A program made the position numbers and the translations under genes. DNA of 64,000 bases from Pseudobacteroides sp. (GTDB lineage Bacteria > Bacillota > Clostridia > Acetivibrionales > DSM-2933), in the NCBI RefSeq assembly GCF_036567765.1, contig NZ_DATCTU010000118.1, positions 1 through 64,000 on the forward strand, in the 5' to 3' direction. The notes under the pieces are model-generated. The model did not search any database. It saw only the letters and a list, made by a program, of their open reading frames with translations, and had not been told where the DNA came from. Shown here in pieces: positions 34,963 through 43,840 of this stretch (the stretch's first letter is position 1; the number at the start of each line of letters is the position of its first letter).

Positions 34963-36732
34963 ATGAAAATAGAAGAAAAAATACCCGATATTGTAGCGGA
35001 TGAGTTGGCGGTTCATCGTGAGCATATTGTTAAGCAGGTGATAGGAAGGCTGGAAATGGCTCTAAGAAATGGTGATTGCGACTTATGGACTAAGACAATT
35101 TATTCTGAGGATGATATTGCAAATGAAGCTCAAAGAATTTGGTTTGAAGGGTATATTCTAAACCCTAATGCTTATAATGTAAGCATTAAAACACATTCTA
35201 TTGTAAGCAATTTTACAAATGTTATAGTTGACTGCTATTTGCAGTTGGAGTATGAAAAATTTAATCCTGTCAAAGAACTACACCGGTATACCATAGAATT
35301 CATCCATAAGTTAGGCGACTGGCGAATCACATGGCTTGAAAAAGTTCCAGCTTCCTTTGAGACGGATTGGATCAAAGGCCATAAGCCTTTCGACTTGACA
35401 GTAAAAAGCGAAGCAGATAATGAAATTTGGTGGGAAAATGAGAGCTTTATAAATCTTGTTAGGGAAGCCAAAGATCCACTATCCCCTTTAGTATATGCCA
35501 GAGCAATTCCTAGAAATATACGTTTCCGGGAGGCTCACCCCATGATCGAATGTGCTGCTTTGTTAGTGAATATGATGTCCATGAATACTTTGCAACTGGC
35601 ATCACAAATTTTCGACAGTAACAAGCTGCAAATGTTAGCTAACTTGTATAATGCATCAAGGGATCGGATATTTATTAGATTAGTCCGCCCAGACCGTGAT
35701 AATACATGGGCTAGTAAGTATTTAGCCCCCTGGTATGGGATTGATGAAATGGTCAGTTCAAGGAATGATGATGGGATCATAATCGGAAATTGTTCACCGG
35801 TCATGTCATTGTATTTTGCCATATTACGTTTGGGTGGTTTTAAGTTTGGGGACTTATACCAACTCCGAATGAATAATCAGGATGTGGTCCTGGTGAGCAT
35901 AGATTCCCAGGTATATTTGCTTAGCTCAGATAAACTGGTAGAACTTACGGATAAAACTCTCTACCATAATACAAGAGTAACGAAAGTATATAACGATCGA
36001 TGGATATGGACATCTTTAGGGCTAACCAATATACCTGAAGCAATGCAGAAACAGCTCTCGGACTGGTTTATTAAAAATATTCCGAATTTCAGATTTCCTG
36101 ATGAAGTGAAGGATTCGGGTTTAGCTTCTATTTTTAAGCCAGAGTCTGATCTACCCAGTTTGCTAAATATCCATGAGCCAATATTATTGAGTAGGAAAAT
36201 AAAAGAGTATATCCTAAAAGCGAGCAATGAATATCCGGAGTCTTCTTATACATGGGCAAAGTATGGCTACCAGACGCTTTATGTACCTAAGCCTGAAACT
36301 TATGCAGTATGGTCATTGCAAAGCCCCCTCATGCAGGAATTTGTAAAAGGGTGTTCGAATTTTGACCATTTAATAACAGTGCTAAAAGAATATAAGAAAG
36401 AATCTATTTTTGTGGAAGCAGATAGGATTATGACTGCTGATCAAGTGATTCGAAATAAAAGAGGGGATTATAAATCTCTTGCACTTTTCATGTATACTTG
36501 GTTCGTGCTGAGAGATAATAAAGAAGGACTTGTATTAATTACCAGCAAATGCTATTATTGTGGTTGGCTAGCCGAAGGTATTTGGAAATTTTGGGATATT
36601 GAAAACGAGAAGGAGGTATCCACGCCTAAAGGGAAGATCATTCTAGCTTTTGATAATAAATATAGTTATTATCCTATGTCGAAAGCAATAAGCCAAATGG
36701 AGCCTTCGTGGTTGATGCTACTAGTAAATTGA
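34963..36732 (+). CDS. Large protein with putative transglutaminase-like core 2 (altered active site)
   Basis: This 589-residue paralogue of the 32789 product starts at ATG 34963 (GAGGT 6 bases upstream). Shared blocks are YARAIPRNIRFREAHP, SSYTWAKYGYQTL and EADRIMTADQVIRNK. In the predicted catalytic core C277 (IIGNCSPVMSLYFAILRLGG) is kept. The histidine position is Asp307 (NNQDVVL) and the third position looks like Asp323. It therefore may be a non-catalytic partner of the first copy, or use different chemistry. Both domains and lengths otherwise agree. Confidence 0.55.
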   Translation: MKIEEKIPDIVADELAVHREHIVKQVIGRLEMALRNGDCDLWTKTIYSEDDIANEAQRIWFEGYILNPNAYNVSIKTHSIVSNFTNVIVDCYLQLEYEKFNPVKELHRYTIEFIHKLGDWRITWLEKVPASFETDWIKGHKPFDLTVKSEADNEIWWENESFINLVREAKDPLSPLVYARAIPRNIRFREAHPMIECAALLVNMMSMNTLQLASQIFDSNKLQMLANLYNASRDRIFIRLVRPDRDNTWASKYLAPWYGIDEMVSSRNDDGIIIGNCSPVMSLYFAILRLGGFKFGDLYQLRMNNQDVVLVSIDSQVYLLSSDKLVELTDKTLYHNTRVTKVYNDRWIWTSLGLTNIPEAMQKQLSDWFIKNIPNFRFPDEVKDSGLASIFKPESDLPSLLNIHEPILLSRKIKEYILKASNEYPESSYTWAKYGYQTLYVPKPETYAVWSLQSPLMQEFVKGCSNFDHLITVLKEYKKESIFVEADRIMTADQVIRNKRGDYKSLALFMYTWFVLRDNKEGLVLITSKCYYCGWLAEGIWKFWDIENEKEVSTPKGKIILAFDNKYSYYPMSKAISQMEPSWLMLLVN

Positions 36733-36748
36733 CAAGGAGTGATTTAAA

Positions 36749-39337
36749 ATGCATGAATTTATTACAATTAAAGGGGCAAGAGAAAATAACTTAAAAAACA
36801 TTTCCCTGAGTATACCCAAAAACAAGCTGGTTGTTCTCACAGGATTATCTGGTTCGGGAAAATCGACCCTTGCCTTTGATACCCTGCAAAAAGAGTGCCA
36901 GAGGCAGTACATGGAATCTATGGGAATGGCAACGGATTTTATCAGCAAGCCCAAAGTGGATTCAATATCCGGACTATCTCCTTCAATCAGTATTGATCAG
37001 CACCTGACCAACAGAAATCCTCGCTCAACAGTAGGTACAGTAACAGATATTTATGCATTTATCAGGTTGTTGTTTGCGAAGTTAGGTAAAAGACAATGCC
37101 CTAAATGCACAAAAATGATTGAGCCAGAATTTGACCAAAGCGACAATGATGATATGGAAACCTGGGACGGAGACTTTGAGGGAAGTGGGCTTGTCGTAAA
37201 TGAAGATGAAGGAAAAAGTGCTGGTAAGCCGGGTGATTATGGAATCACTGCTACATGTCCCCACTGTCAAGAAAAAATACCGGAGTTGACAGCATCAAAT
37301 TTTTCATTTAATAAACCGGAAGGTGCTTGTCCAAGCTGTAGTGGACTGGGAGTTATAAACAGTGCAAATATATCCGCACTGATTGATGAAGACCGCAGTA
37401 TTGAAGATAATGCAGTCTTAGGTTGGGACATCCATTACATAAAGATGTATACGGCAACTTTTGAGGCTGCAGCTAAACATTATGGTTTCACTTTTGACAC
37501 CAAGATACCCGTCAAAGAGTTGGGAAAGATCCAAAGAGATCTTTTATTTTATGGTGTACTGAGTCCACAATTTTGTAGGCATTTTCCTAATATCCAGCCA
37601 CCCGACTCCGTCGGAAAAGGAAAATTTGAAGGTGTAGTAACCAATGTCCTGCGGAGGTATGGAGAACGTGCCAGTGACGCGGGCTACCGTGAAAAGATGG
37701 AGAAGATGCTCGTCCAGCAGGTATGCCATGTTTGTAATGGGGAAAGGCTGCGTGAAGAAAGCCGTAGAGTCATAGTAAATGGCAGATCCATCACGGAAGT
37801 GAATAAGATGTCGCTAAGTGAGTTAAGCCAATGGATAGGAAGTCTATCGGAGGATATACTTACGGAAGGCTTAAAGATTGTGAAGCCTATTGTAGATGAT
37901 ATTTCCGAAAGGATAAAGCGTTTGATCGATGTAGGTGTAGGCTACCTTACACTGGAGCGTTCTGCACCTACCCTGTCTGCCGGAGAAGCACAGAGGCTAA
38001 GGCTGGCCATGCTATTAGGATCAGGGCTTACAGGAGTACTATATGTGCTGGATGAGCCCACTACCGGATTACATGCACGTGATACCGGTAGGCTGGTCAA
38101 TGTATTGAGACAATTAAGGGATATGGGCAATACAGTGCTTGTGATAGAACATGATATAGAGATGATGAGAGCGGCAGATTATATCATTGACATAGGGCCT
38201 GGGGCTGGCAAAAATGGTGGACAAGTTATGGCAGCAGGAAAGCCTGATGAAGTTGCCCTATGCAAGGAATCTGTCACTGGGCTGCATCTTGCAGGAATTG
38301 AGGCAGTTTCTATACCTCATGATCGTAGAAAAGGAACAGGAAGGTTTATTTCCATCAGTGGAGCAAACTGCCACAATCTAAAAAATGTTGATGCAAAAAT
38401 ACCCCTAGATACGCTTGTTGCAATAACGGGTGTATCAGGGTCGGGTAAATCTTCGATGCTATTGGATATTTTAGACCCTGCAGTTAGGCAATATCTGGGC
38501 AAAGGGGATGAAGTTCCTGGAGAGCATGATAGGATTGTCGGCATGGAACATATTGATGATATCATCACCATAGACCAATCACCTATAGGAAGAACTGCCC
38601 GTTCAAATGCTGCAACGTATACAGATATTTTTACCCCCATACGTAATGTTTTTGCCGGATTGCAGGCAGCCAAGAATAGTAAGCTGCAAGCAAAGCACTT
38701 TTCTTTCAACGTGGCTGGAGGACGCTGTGAAAGATGCCAAGGTGCAGGTGTATTGACCGTATCTATGCAATTCCTGCCAGATGTGCAAGTCCGGTGTCCT
38801 GTATGCCATGGTAGGCGGTTCAAACGTGAAGTCCTTGGAGTAAAATATAAAGGGTATGATATCAATGATATTTTAAATATGACCATTGCTGAAGCTAGTC
38901 CTCTTTTTGATGATGTAAAAGCGGTAAGCGAAAAATTATCGTTGATGGATGACGTTGGCCTTGGTTATTTACAGCTTGGTCAACCGGCCAATACATTATC
39001 TGGAGGTGAAGCTCAACGAATTAAGCTTGCCAAGGAGTTGGGCAAAAAAGGAAAGGGTCATACATTGTATTTGCTAGATGAGCCAACCACTGGATTACAT
39101 CCCCATGATGTTTTAAAGCTGATCTCTCTATTAGTGCGATTAGTGAACGCAGGGAATTCGGTTGTTGTCATTGAGCATAATGTGGATGTTATAGCCATGG
39201 CCAACTGGATTATCGATTTTGGTCCAGAAGGAGGGGATGCAGGAGGTAGAATCATTGCAGAAGGGACTCCGGAACAAGTAGCTCTTATGGAACAATCAAT
39301 AACAGGTCAACAAATACGGCCGATTTTAGGGATATAA
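36749..39337 (+). CDS. UvrA-like ABC ATPase, probable self-resistance
   Basis: This 862-residue protein is shorter than housekeeping UvrA (about 940). It has two ABC cassettes, with Walker A GLSGSGKST and GVSGSGKSS, signatures LSAGEAQRLRLA and LSGGEAQRIKLA, and Walker B VLDEPTTGLH twice. Zinc cysteine pairs (CPKC, CPHC, CPSC, CHVC, CERC, CPVC) match UvrA. Shortened UvrA-like proteins such as DrrC protect producers of DNA-binding drugs. Its place inside the cluster argues for the same role here and hints that the product binds or alkylates DNA. AAGGAGTG precedes the ATG. Confidence 0.9.
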   Translation: MHEFITIKGARENNLKNISLSIPKNKLVVLTGLSGSGKSTLAFDTLQKECQRQYMESMGMATDFISKPKVDSISGLSPSISIDQHLTNRNPRSTVGTVTDIYAFIRLLFAKLGKRQCPKCTKMIEPEFDQSDNDDMETWDGDFEGSGLVVNEDEGKSAGKPGDYGITATCPHCQEKIPELTASNFSFNKPEGACPSCSGLGVINSANISALIDEDRSIEDNAVLGWDIHYIKMYTATFEAAAKHYGFTFDTKIPVKELGKIQRDLLFYGVLSPQFCRHFPNIQPPDSVGKGKFEGVVTNVLRRYGERASDAGYREKMEKMLVQQVCHVCNGERLREESRRVIVNGRSITEVNKMSLSELSQWIGSLSEDILTEGLKIVKPIVDDISERIKRLIDVGVGYLTLERSAPTLSAGEAQRLRLAMLLGSGLTGVLYVLDEPTTGLHARDTGRLVNVLRQLRDMGNTVLVIEHDIEMMRAADYIIDIGPGAGKNGGQVMAAGKPDEVALCKESVTGLHLAGIEAVSIPHDRRKGTGRFISISGANCHNLKNVDAKIPLDTLVAITGVSGSGKSSMLLDILDPAVRQYLGKGDEVPGEHDRIVGMEHIDDIITIDQSPIGRTARSNAATYTDIFTPIRNVFAGLQAAKNSKLQAKHFSFNVAGGRCERCQGAGVLTVSMQFLPDVQVRCPVCHGRRFKREVLGVKYKGYDINDILNMTIAEASPLFDDVKAVSEKLSLMDDVGLGYLQLGQPANTLSGGEAQRIKLAKELGKKGKGHTLYLLDEPTTGLHPHDVLKLISLLVRLVNAGNSVVVIEHNVDVIAMANWIIDFGPEGGDAGGRIIAEGTPEQVALMEQSITGQQIRPILGI

Positions 39338-39374
39338 GTCTTAGAACATATACATTAAATTTTATGAGGTTTTA

Positions 39375-39436
39375 AATTCCAGAGCGATGAAAGCGTTTTC
39401 CAGTAAACGCTTTCATCGCTCTGGAATTATTTTTTA
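39375..39436 (+). terminator. Very strong internal terminator
   Basis: A perfect 24-bp stem (39375-39398 with 39405-39428, beginning AATTCCAGAGCG) has a 6-base loop and is followed by ATTATTTTTT. It lies between the UvrA-like gene and carrier protein 3, in mid-cluster. Downstream genes would need antitermination or their own promoter; I see no clear promoter in the 35-base gap. Confidence 0.9.
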
Positions 39437-39469
39437 AACAATAATAAAAATTATAGGGAGGATTCGAGT

Positions 39470-39733
39470 ATGACTAATTTTTCTTCAGAACAGGTTAAGG
39501 AGAAGGTTGTTTCAGTTCTTAAAAATTATATTGATCCATCAAACAAGGAAAAAGAATTTTCTATGGAGGCATCTTTGGATGAATTGGGATTGGACTCATT
39601 TAAAGCCATTTATTTGCTACTTGATATGGAAGAGGAATTCCAAATACAAATTCCTGATTCTATGTTGTCTCCAGAAATTTTTGCTTCACCAAAAGCATTA
39701 CAAACTGCAATTGAATCAATATTAGCAGGTTAG
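39470..39733 (+). CDS. Free-standing acyl carrier protein 3
   Basis: This 87-residue carrier protein has S43 in LGLDSFKAIY and the helix III LDMEEEFQIQIPD, a textbook phosphopantetheine site. GGGAGG precedes the ATG. It heads the aminotransferase-reductase-aminotransferase group, so it probably presents the thioester that the reductase at 40949 releases. Confidence 0.92.
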   Translation: MTNFSSEQVKEKVVSVLKNYIDPSNKEKEFSMEASLDELGLDSFKAIYLLLDMEEEFQIQIPDSMLSPEIFASPKALQTAIESILAG

Positions 39734-39770
39734 TACTGCAGTAAACTTTTTTTACAAGGGAGGGGATACT

Positions 39771-40910
39771 TTGCAATCACCAAGGATGCTAGATAATAAA
39801 TGGGAGTTGGCTCAATTTTATGGGACTGTCTATGGCATAGAGGAATCCCAGGCAATCATTGAAGTATTAAATGAGTGGGCTCCTACCAACAACAAAAAAG
39901 TACGTGAATTTGAGAGTAAGTTTTCTGAATATGTAGGTGGTAAATACGGTATTGCAGCAAATTCATGGGTTGGAGCCGCACATCTTTTGGCTATTTTAAT
40001 GGATATTAAAAAAGGTGATGAGTTTATTGTGCCAGCACTTACATTCCAAGCTTCCGCTAATATATTCCATCGGGAAGGAGCAAAGATTGTATTTGCTGAT
40101 GTAGATCCTAGAACATTCAATATTGACCCGACCAAATTGGAAGAACTGATCACGCCAAGGACAAGAGCCATCGTGGTTGTCCATATGTGTGGTCAGCCTT
40201 GCGATATGGATCCTATTTTGGAAATTGCAAGACATCATAACTTGACAGTGATTCAGGATGCTGCCCATGCTCCGGGTACGTTATACAAAGGTAAAAAATT
40301 AGGTAAGCTAAGTGACTTTGTCATTTATAGTTTTCACCAGGCTAAAAACATATCTACCTTGGGAGAAGGAGGTATGCTAGTAACAAACAATAAGGAATGG
40401 GTTGAAAAAATGAAGAGGCTCCGTGGGCACGGGACAGGACTTTACATAGGGATAAGCAGTAGAATGACTGATGTTCAGGGTGCTGTTGGAGCTATACAGA
40501 TGGATAGGCTGGAATCAAACAATTCGATTCGGAGAAGGCTAGCGTATTATATGAATACCCGGATAGCTGAAATTGAAGGTATGATTGTGCCCTATGAAAT
40601 GCCGGATGTTTACCATGTGTACCATATTTATAATGTAATTATCGAGCCCGAAGTACTGGGGTTGGACAGGGGAGAGTTCATTAAAAAGCTTTGGACAAAG
40701 AAGAGAATTTTGGTAGGCACTCAATATTATCCTACTGTAAATTGCCTGCCAGCATATAAAGCTTTAGGACATGGTGAAGGTGAATGTCCAGTAGCGGAAG
40801 ATATCTCATCAAGGCTGGTTTCTCTTCCGATTTCCCCACGTTTTACCGAATCAGATATGGATGAACTGGCAGAAGGTATTATAGATGTAGTAAAGCTCTG
40901 TAAGAAATGA
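39771..40910 (+). CDS. DegT-type PLP aminotransferase 2
   Basis: This 379-residue enzyme starts at TTG behind GGGAGGGG. The PLP lysine is K192 in SFHQAKNISTLGEGG, the Asp is D163 in IQDAAHAPG, and GQPCDMDP is shared with its twin at 42225. The two are alike along the whole length (same NEWAPTNNK, REGAKIVFA and LRGHG blocks). They flank a thioester reductase, so they probably convert the released aldehyde, or a related carbonyl, to an amine. Confidence 0.9.
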   Translation: MQSPRMLDNKWELAQFYGTVYGIEESQAIIEVLNEWAPTNNKKVREFESKFSEYVGGKYGIAANSWVGAAHLLAILMDIKKGDEFIVPALTFQASANIFHREGAKIVFADVDPRTFNIDPTKLEELITPRTRAIVVVHMCGQPCDMDPILEIARHHNLTVIQDAAHAPGTLYKGKKLGKLSDFVIYSFHQAKNISTLGEGGMLVTNNKEWVEKMKRLRGHGTGLYIGISSRMTDVQGAVGAIQMDRLESNNSIRRRLAYYMNTRIAEIEGMIVPYEMPDVYHVYHIYNVIIEPEVLGLDRGEFIKKLWTKKRILVGTQYYPTVNCLPAYKALGHGEGECPVAEDISSRLVSLPISPRFTESDMDELAEGIIDVVKLCKK

Positions 40911-40948
40911 TTTTCTGTTGGCTGCAACAGGTTATGAAAGGAGACTTT

Positions 40949-42178
40949 ATGAGTTCAATTGGTTCAGAGATAAAGAAAGCGTGTGTTTCATTTATCAAGA
41001 ATTGGTTTTATGTGAAAAAAGAAGAAGGAATTTTTTTGACAGGAGCAACTGGATTTCTGGGTGCTTTTTTGCTTCAGGAACTTCTGGAGCAGACAGACTC
41101 CAAGATATATTGCCTGGTACGCCCAAAAAGGAACATGAAGGCCCAGCAGAGGCTTATAGAAACGATGAAGTATTATTACCTGTGGAAGGACGCGTACATC
41201 TCAAGAATTGAGGTTTTGGTCGGTGATTTGGCAAAGCCTAATTTGGGATTATCCGACGATCAATTCAATACGCTTGCAGGAAAAATAGATAGTATTTATC
41301 ATGTTGGGGCATATGTAAATTTCATTTACTCTTATGAAGCATTGGAACCGACGAATGTAGGAGGGACGGATGAAATCCTTCGCCTGGCAACTCTAAAAAA
41401 GGTAAAGCCAGTCCATTATACATCAAGCATGAATGTTTTTTCTTTAAAGGATATAGAAAACAGTACGATTGTTTATGAAGACAGCTTCCCAAGCCTGAAA
41501 GAAAGCACGGATACAACAGGGGACAAAATGCCTAGGGAATTGAAGCTATTAGGATTAGGATATCTACAGACAAAAAGGGTATCGGAACGCCATATAAAAT
41601 CAGCAAGATCCCGAGGAGTTCAGGTAAATATTTATAGGGTGGGGAGAATCTCCGGTCATAGTAAAACAGGGGCCTGCCAGACCAATGACTTCTTTTGGAG
41701 GACGGTCAAGGCATCCATACCCATCGGTAAATGGCCTGATGTGGGTGCATTGATAGATTTTATTCCTGTAGACTACACCTGCAAGGTCATCGTTCATATT
41801 GCAAGACGCAGCAAGATCATAGGGAAAAACTTTCACTTATTTAACCGTGAATCCTTTCCGCATGTGCAGGTGATTGATTGCATTAAAAGGCAAGGTTATG
41901 CAGTTGAATTATGCACCTATGAAGAATGGCTCGGGAGAATGAAGCAAAAGGTACGAAAAACAAGCGAAAGGGCTGCCTATTCTATGGCACCCATGGAGCC
42001 ACAGTCGGGAGATGTTTTTGCAGGGGTATATTATGATGACGGTAATACTCGCGAAGCCTTAAAAGGTTCTGGAATTGTATGCCCTCCTGTAGACCAGAAA
42101 TTATTAGATATTTATTTTGATTATTTTAAAGCCATAGGTTATTTCGATACACCGAATACCATAGAGCAACAAACGTGA
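40949..42178 (+). CDS. Thioester reductase (NAD-binding 4, Lys2/NRPS R-domain type)
   Basis: This 409-residue protein from ATG 40949, behind AAAGGAG, is a stand-alone R domain. It has GATGFLGAF at residues 32-40, HVGAYVNFIY with the substrate-binding region, TSSMNVF, and the catalytic pair Y205 and K209 in YLQTKRVSE. R domains use NAD(P)H to release carrier-bound thioesters as aldehydes or alcohols. Placed between two aminotransferases and after carrier protein 3, it most likely supplies an aldehyde for transamination. Confidence 0.88.
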   Translation: MSSIGSEIKKACVSFIKNWFYVKKEEGIFLTGATGFLGAFLLQELLEQTDSKIYCLVRPKRNMKAQQRLIETMKYYYLWKDAYISRIEVLVGDLAKPNLGLSDDQFNTLAGKIDSIYHVGAYVNFIYSYEALEPTNVGGTDEILRLATLKKVKPVHYTSSMNVFSLKDIENSTIVYEDSFPSLKESTDTTGDKMPRELKLLGLGYLQTKRVSERHIKSARSRGVQVNIYRVGRISGHSKTGACQTNDFFWRTVKASIPIGKWPDVGALIDFIPVDYTCKVIVHIARRSKIIGKNFHLFNRESFPHVQVIDCIKRQGYAVELCTYEEWLGRMKQKVRKTSERAAYSMAPMEPQSGDVFAGVYYDDGNTREALKGSGIVCPPVDQKLLDIYFDYFKAIGYFDTPNTIEQQT

Positions 42179-42224
42179 TCTTATGGGCTAGGATATCTAC
42201 CGTTGTTTTGAAAGGAGTGATCAT

Positions 42225-43370
42225 TTGTTATCACCGAGATTAGAAGAAAATAAGTGGGATTTACCTCATTCTTATGGTTCCATGTACGGCGTAGAAGAAG
42301 CACAGGCAATGTTAGAGGTATTGAATGAATGGGCACCCACAAACAATAAAAGAGTAAGAGAATACGAAAGCAGATTTTCAACTTTTGTAGGGGCAAGTTA
42401 TGGTGTTGCTACAAACTCGTGGGGTGGGGCTGCACATCTAGTAGCAATCATGATGGACATCAAAGAAGGAGATGAAATCATAGTACCCGCCATGGCTATG
42501 TCTGCCACTGCGAATATCTTTGTCAGGGAAGGAGCAAAGATTGTTTTTGCTGAGTCAAATCCTAGGACATTTAACATTGATGTAGAAAAGCTGGAAGAGA
42601 AGATTACTTCTAAAACTAAAGCGATCATTATTGTCCATATGTGTGGACAGCCCTGCGATATGGACCCCATTGTAGATATTGCAAGAAGGCATGGATTATT
42701 GTTGGTCCAAGACGCTGCTCACGCCCCAGGGGCAATGTATAAGGGGAAAGGGCTCGGTGAGTTTGGCGATTATGTAATTTACAGCTTTCATCAGGCAAAG
42801 AATATATGTACTTTGGGTGAAGGAGGTATGGTCGTTACAAATAATAAGGAATGGGCTGAAAAATTAAAAAAGCTGCGTGGACACGGAGCCGGGCTGTATA
42901 TCGGGGTAAGCAACAGAATGACAGAAATCCAGGCAGCAGTGGGACTGGTCCAGCTGGATAGAATCAAAACACATACGGAGACAAGACGCAGGCTCTCATA
43001 TTACATAAACGAATTTATTCGTGATATTGATGGCTTATCCACCCCTTACGAAATCTCCGATGTTTACCATGTCTACCACCTTTACAATTTATTAGTCGAT
43101 GAAAAAAGATTAGGAATGACCAAAAACGAGCTAATGAGATACCTGTGGAAAAAGAGAAGAATCATGGCAATATCCTATTATCCTACAGTGAATTGTTTGC
43201 CTCCATATAAAGAACTGGGGCATGGTGAAGGTGAGTGTCCAATCACGGAGGAAATGGCAGCAAGGGCAATTGCTTTACCAATGTCTCCACGCTATACAGA
43301 GGCAGATATAGAAGAGATGGTTACTGGTATACGGGATGTAGTAAATATGAGAAAGAAAGGGCTAATCTAA
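42225..43370 (+). CDS. DegT-type PLP aminotransferase 3
   Basis: This 381-residue enzyme starts at TTG 42225 behind AAAGGAGTG. K192 lies in SFHQAKNICTLGEGG and D163 in VQDAAHAPG. It is a close twin of the protein at 39771. Differences lie mainly around residues 88-100 (AMAMSATAN in place of ALTFQASAN), near the active site, which suggests another substrate or a heterodimer. Confidence 0.9.
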   Translation: MLSPRLEENKWDLPHSYGSMYGVEEAQAMLEVLNEWAPTNNKRVREYESRFSTFVGASYGVATNSWGGAAHLVAIMMDIKEGDEIIVPAMAMSATANIFVREGAKIVFAESNPRTFNIDVEKLEEKITSKTKAIIIVHMCGQPCDMDPIVDIARRHGLLLVQDAAHAPGAMYKGKGLGEFGDYVIYSFHQAKNICTLGEGGMVVTNNKEWAEKLKKLRGHGAGLYIGVSNRMTEIQAAVGLVQLDRIKTHTETRRRLSYYINEFIRDIDGLSTPYEISDVYHVYHLYNLLVDEKRLGMTKNELMRYLWKKRRIMAISYYPTVNCLPPYKELGHGEGECPITEEMAARAIALPMSPRYTEADIEEMVTGIRDVVNMRKKGLI

Positions 43371-43406
43371 TTAAGTTATCCATAGATGAGTTAAGGAGGT
43401 GGACAA

Positions 43407-43825
43407 ATGACAACACCATCATCATACTGGGATGTTGTTAAAAGTCTTGTACAAATACAAAGACAACTGCCCACTATTCAGCCGGTAGATAGAGAACAGT
43501 ATTTGCCACTAGCCTATCCCCAGCAGCGGATGTAGTTTCTTCATAAATTGTATCCAGCCGGTACAGCTTATAATATGTGTGCAGCTTTTATAATAAAGGC
43601 TGCCTTCATATTTACCTCATAGGATTTGTATAGATACTCAAAAAGGACTCTTTGAAGCTGCAGATAAACATTACCTTTAATATAGAGCTTCCAATACGTG
43701 AGTTTTTTATTACTGATAACTTATGGGATCTGGCCCAAAAGGTTGAGATGATAATAGAAAAACAGATCGCTAATGAGTATAGGATTGGAAAATATTACTT
43801 CAAGTTAGTCTGGATTCCACAATAA
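43407..43825 (+). pseudogene. Remnant of a nonribosomal peptide synthetase
   Basis: From ATG 43407 (strong AAGGAGGTGG) the frame reads like the start of a condensation domain: PVDREQYLPLAYPQQRM. A TAG (43533-43535) stands where Trp is normal, then FLHKLYPAGTAYNM. After an interrupted stretch, NITFNIELPIREFF and LWDLAQKVE match the end of a condensation/carrier region. It stops at 43823. The large middle has been deleted. The surviving ribosome site and both ends show that an NRPS gene once sat exactly here in the operon. Confidence 0.75.
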
Positions 43826-43840
43826 CGAGGTGTATGGGAT

